Of a stretch of 64,000 nt of DNA, positions 61,894 to 64,000 are shown one piece after another. The notes beneath the pieces were generated by a model. That model saw nothing but the letters and a program-made list of their open reading frames with translations, made no database searches and had not been told where the DNA came from. The DNA is taken from positions 186,001 to 250,000 of the forward strand of contig NZ_FQYR01000004.1 in the NCBI RefSeq assembly GCF_900141815.1, written 5' to 3'. Made by a program: the position numbers and the translations under genes. The DNA is from Rubritalea squalenifaciens DSM 18772 (GTDB taxonomy: Bacteria > Verrucomicrobiota > Verrucomicrobiia > Verrucomicrobiales > Akkermansiaceae). Each line of letters opens with the position of its first letter. The stretch's first letter is position 1.

Positions 61894-62499
61894 TTAGATG
61901 TCCAACGTGTAAGGGTCTGATTTGAAGTAGCGCCTTTTCAGGCCGTCATAGCTGATGACATGATTGAAGGCCTTGGCTAGTTTGAATAGGAGCGCGAAGA
62001 CAAAGGGGGAGCAGATCATCGTGAGGGCTGCGGTAATCCAGATCTGATAGAAGACCCGGGCTGGGAAAATGAATTCCCCTCGGATGAAATTGATGAGCAG
62101 ATATTCTGCTAAAAGGTAGAGGAAGATCGCGATTCCAGTGAGGATGGCAGATACTTGCCAAATGCCTCTTCTGAAAAGGGGTTGAATGCCCTGCATGAGT
62201 ACCCCCATGAGTCCGTAAAGGATGATGGAATAACCAAAATGGATGGTGTCTACCGGGGTTTTGTAGATTTCCGGGTCTCCGCCGTGTGGGCCCAGGGAGT
62301 TTTGGGCGTCCCAGAGGAAGCCGCAAATGAATGCCAGCACAAGCATTGGGGAGAAGCTGACCGTCACGGCACAGCAGAGAAAAACGAGTGGCAGTAAAAG
62401 GATGCGCGCATCATATAGCGCGGTAATGGCCGGCAGGAACTGCTGCAAGATGCAGGCAGCCAAGACGAGGAACAGGATGCTGAGGTGGTATCTGATCAC
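61894..62499 (-). CDS. mreD: Rod shape-determining protein MreD
   Basis: 201 residues, almost entirely hydrophobic with five or six helices (VLAACILQQFLPAIT, MLVLAFICGFLWDAQNS, HFGYSIILYGLMGVLMQGI, AILTGIAIFLYLLAEYLLINF, LTMICSPFVFALLFKLAK). The MreD family is poorly conserved; position between mreC and mrdA and the GFLWDAQ-type glycine-Asp motif support the name. Inner-membrane part of the Rod system. It starts 3 bp after mreC. Confidence 0.85.
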   Translation of the reverse strand: MIRYHLSILFLVLAACILQQFLPAITALYDARILLLPLVFLCCAVTVSFSPMLVLAFICGFLWDAQNSLGPHGGDPEIYKTPVDTIHFGYSIILYGLMGVLMQGIQPLFRRGIWQVSAILTGIAIFLYLLAEYLLINFIRGEFIFPARVFYQIWITAALTMICSPFVFALLFKLAKAFNHVISYDGLKRRYFKSDPYTLDI

Positions 62500-62502
62500 A
62501 AG

Positions 62503-63306
62503 TTATTGGTGGCCGGTTAAGACGAATACGGTTTCTAGCGCCGCAAAGTCTACTGCCGGTTTCACCTGTGCCTCCGCATCGAACGAGCCAGCCTCAAATG
62601 AGGTCACGGTTCCCAGTTCAATATTGGCAGGGAAGAGTCCACCTCGGCCAGTCGTAACGACTTTAGCGCCGGGCTTGATCTTCGCCTCTTTGGACAAGTA
62701 GCGCAGGCGCAATACGGGTGTACTTCCGTATTGGGCGCGTTGTCCACTGAGGATGCCGACCTCCTGAGTGCCTTCGATTCGGGCTGAAACTTGGCACTTC
62801 TCGTCGGTCAGCAAAATCACGGTGGAAGTCTCGTCGTCTGGTCGGTCTACCTTACCGACGAGTCCTTCTGCAGCAAGCACTGGGAGTTGGACTCCTACAT
62901 TGTGCTTTTGACCCCGGTCGATGGTGATGGTTTGCCACCAGGTCGCGGGTTTGCGGCGGATGATTTTTGCAGCGGTGACGCTGAAAGGTGAGCGCTGCTG
63001 GAAACGCAGCGCAGCACGAAGCTGGATATTTTCGTCTTCCAGCTGACGTAGGTGTGAGACTTCGGTGCGAAGTTTCACGAGTTCTGCCTCGGCTTGTTCA
63101 AGTTTGGCGTTAAGGGCTTCGGAATGCTCGACTTCTTTGGTGAATTCCCGAGCTTTGGTTTCCAGTTCCGCTCCGCTTTTCAAGAAGGGGCCGATAGTGG
63201 CGTAGTAGCCTCTCTGAATCTGGCGCACGCCTTCCTCACTCCTGGTGAGCGCCCAAGCGGCGCCTGCCAGGAATAGTAGAAGGGTGATGAGATTAAGTGG
63301 CTTCAT
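62503..63306 (-). CDS. mreC: Rod shape-determining protein MreC
   Basis: 267 residues. One N-terminal hydrophobic helix, a coiled coil (residues 50-95, LEQAEAELVKLRTEVSHLRQLED) and a beta-rich periplasmic domain with the MreC features VLAAEGLVGKVDR, STVILLTDEKCQVSARIEG, QEVGILSGQ and GAKVVTTGRGGLFPANIELGTV. Links MreB filaments to PBP2. It lies between mreB and mreD on the minus strand, 52 bp after mreB. Confidence 0.93.
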   Translation of the reverse strand: MKPLNLITLLLFLAGAAWALTRSEEGVRQIQRGYYATIGPFLKSGAELETKAREFTKEVEHSEALNAKLEQAEAELVKLRTEVSHLRQLEDENIQLRAALRFQQRSPFSVTAAKIIRRKPATWWQTITIDRGQKHNVGVQLPVLAAEGLVGKVDRPDDETSTVILLTDEKCQVSARIEGTQEVGILSGQRAQYGSTPVLRLRYLSKEAKIKPGAKVVTTGRGGLFPANIELGTVTSFEAGSFDAEAQVKPAVDFAALETVFVLTGHQ

Positions 63307-63358
63307 ACGCTGCAGTAGAGATGGATTGCTCCATCAAAGAAATTGGTAGTGCGCGAGA

Positions 63359-64000
63359 CTAGTCCATGTTGGTCACGCGGCGAAGGAAATTAATTTCCTG
63401 CAGTGCTTTTCCGGTGCCTTCGGCTACGGCGCTGAGTGGATCATCAGCGACGTGGACGGGGAGGCCAGTCTCCTGTTTGAGGCGTTTATCAAGGCCTTTG
63501 AGGAGGGCTCCACCGCCTGCTAGCACAAGGCCTCGGTCTACGAGGTCTGCTGCAAGTTCGGGGGGGCAGCGCTCCAGTGTGGTGCGAACGGCATCGACGA
63601 TGGTGGAGAGAGGGTCTGCCATGGCTTCACGGATCTCCTCTGAGGAGATTTTCATGGTCTTCGGCAGGCCTGCGACGAGGTCACGGCCTTTTACTTCCAT
63701 GGTGAGCTCTTTAGGTAGAGGTACAGCTGAGCCCAGGCGGATCTTGATTTCCTCAGCGGTGCGTTCACCGATCATGAGGTTGTAGGCGCGCTTCATGTAG
63801 GAAATAATGGCCTCGTCTAGTTCGTCTCCAGCAGTACGGACCGAGCGGGAGTAGACGATACCTGCGAGGGAGATAAGGGCCACCTCGGTAGTACCACCAC
63901 CGATATCAACCACCATGTTGCCGGAGGCATCTTGCACAGGGAGTCCTACACCAATGGCGGCTGCCATAGGCTCTTCGATCAAAAAGACTTCGCGAGCGCC
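63359..64000 (-). CDS. mreB: Rod shape-determining protein MreB (5' end beyond window)
   Basis: Bacterial actin homologue that positions wall synthesis. The visible C-terminal 213 residues run from [21 protein letters not shown] to RRVTNMD. Actin-fold motifs are present: [33 protein letters not shown], and [22 protein letters not shown]. The frame is open at the right edge and its start is outside. First gene of the mre transcript. Confidence 0.96.
   Translation of the reverse strand, partial: GAREVFLIEEPMAAAIGVGLPVQDASGNMVVDIGGGTTEVALISLAGIVYSRSVRTAGDELDEAIISYMKRAYNLMIGERTAEEIKIRLGSAVPLPKELTMEVKGRDLVAGLPKTMKISSEEIREAMADPLSTIVDAVRTTLERCPPELAADLVDRGLVLAGGGALLKGLDKRLKQETGLPVHVADDPLSAVAEGTGKALQEINFLRRVTNMD

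Overview
The window looks like a chromosomal segment from a member of the Verrucomicrobia (Verrucomicrobiae, in the wider neighbourhood of Akkermansia and Rubritalea). The strongest evidence is a five-gene block at 40433-47784 whose order and sequence features match the Akkermansia muciniphila Amuc_1102-1101-1100-1099-1098 pilus locus. Supporting signs are a LexA box of the form TGTTC-N4-GAACA in front of lexA, a SecDF fusion, a PilM-PilN fusion and start codons that mostly lack Shine-Dalgarno sequences. No insertion sequence, prophage, CRISPR array, rRNA or tRNA was seen. No stretch longer than about 300 bases lacks a gene.

Left part (1-9300): the 5' part of secDF, an upstream secreted copy of the SecD periplasmic domain, purD, a DUF971 gene and folD. 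Then comes a minus-strand run (hscB-like, tcdA, NUDIX hydrolase, small secreted protein) and a MocR/PdxR-type regulator with a repeat-rich control region.

9300-22700: small membrane proteins ending in kptA (tRNA 2'-phosphotransferase), an unrecognised secreted protein, then an 8.4-kb minus-strand operon (12393-20825) of transglutaminase-like proteases, circularly permuted ATP-grasp ligases and alpha-E proteins. It contains both a separate ligase/alpha-E pair and a fused version, three transglutaminases and one unknown membrane-anchored protein. A transmembrane Ser/Thr kinase is transcribed divergently from it, followed by lexA. This operon is the best candidate here for an incompletely described biochemical system.

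22700-40200: mostly housekeeping genes (pyk, upp, uppS, a SurA-like parvulin, nadA, bactofilin, thiE, a PfkB kinase, an OppF-type ATPase, proS). A sigma-54 activator lies directly downstream of uppS, and a good -24/-12 promoter precedes the ASKHA sugar-kinase-like gene on the other side of uppS.

40433-56286: the Amuc_1102-1098-like envelope/pilus operon, then coaE, rho, an RNase D gene, gyrB and gyrA. GyrA carries Gly and Pro at the two classical quinolone-contact positions. 56401-64000: a secreted double-psi-barrel-like protein and, on the minus strand, the cell-shape operon mreB-mreC-mreD-mrdA-rng followed by two unrecognised genes; mreB runs off the right edge. Function names are based on motifs read directly from the translations; no database search could be run.
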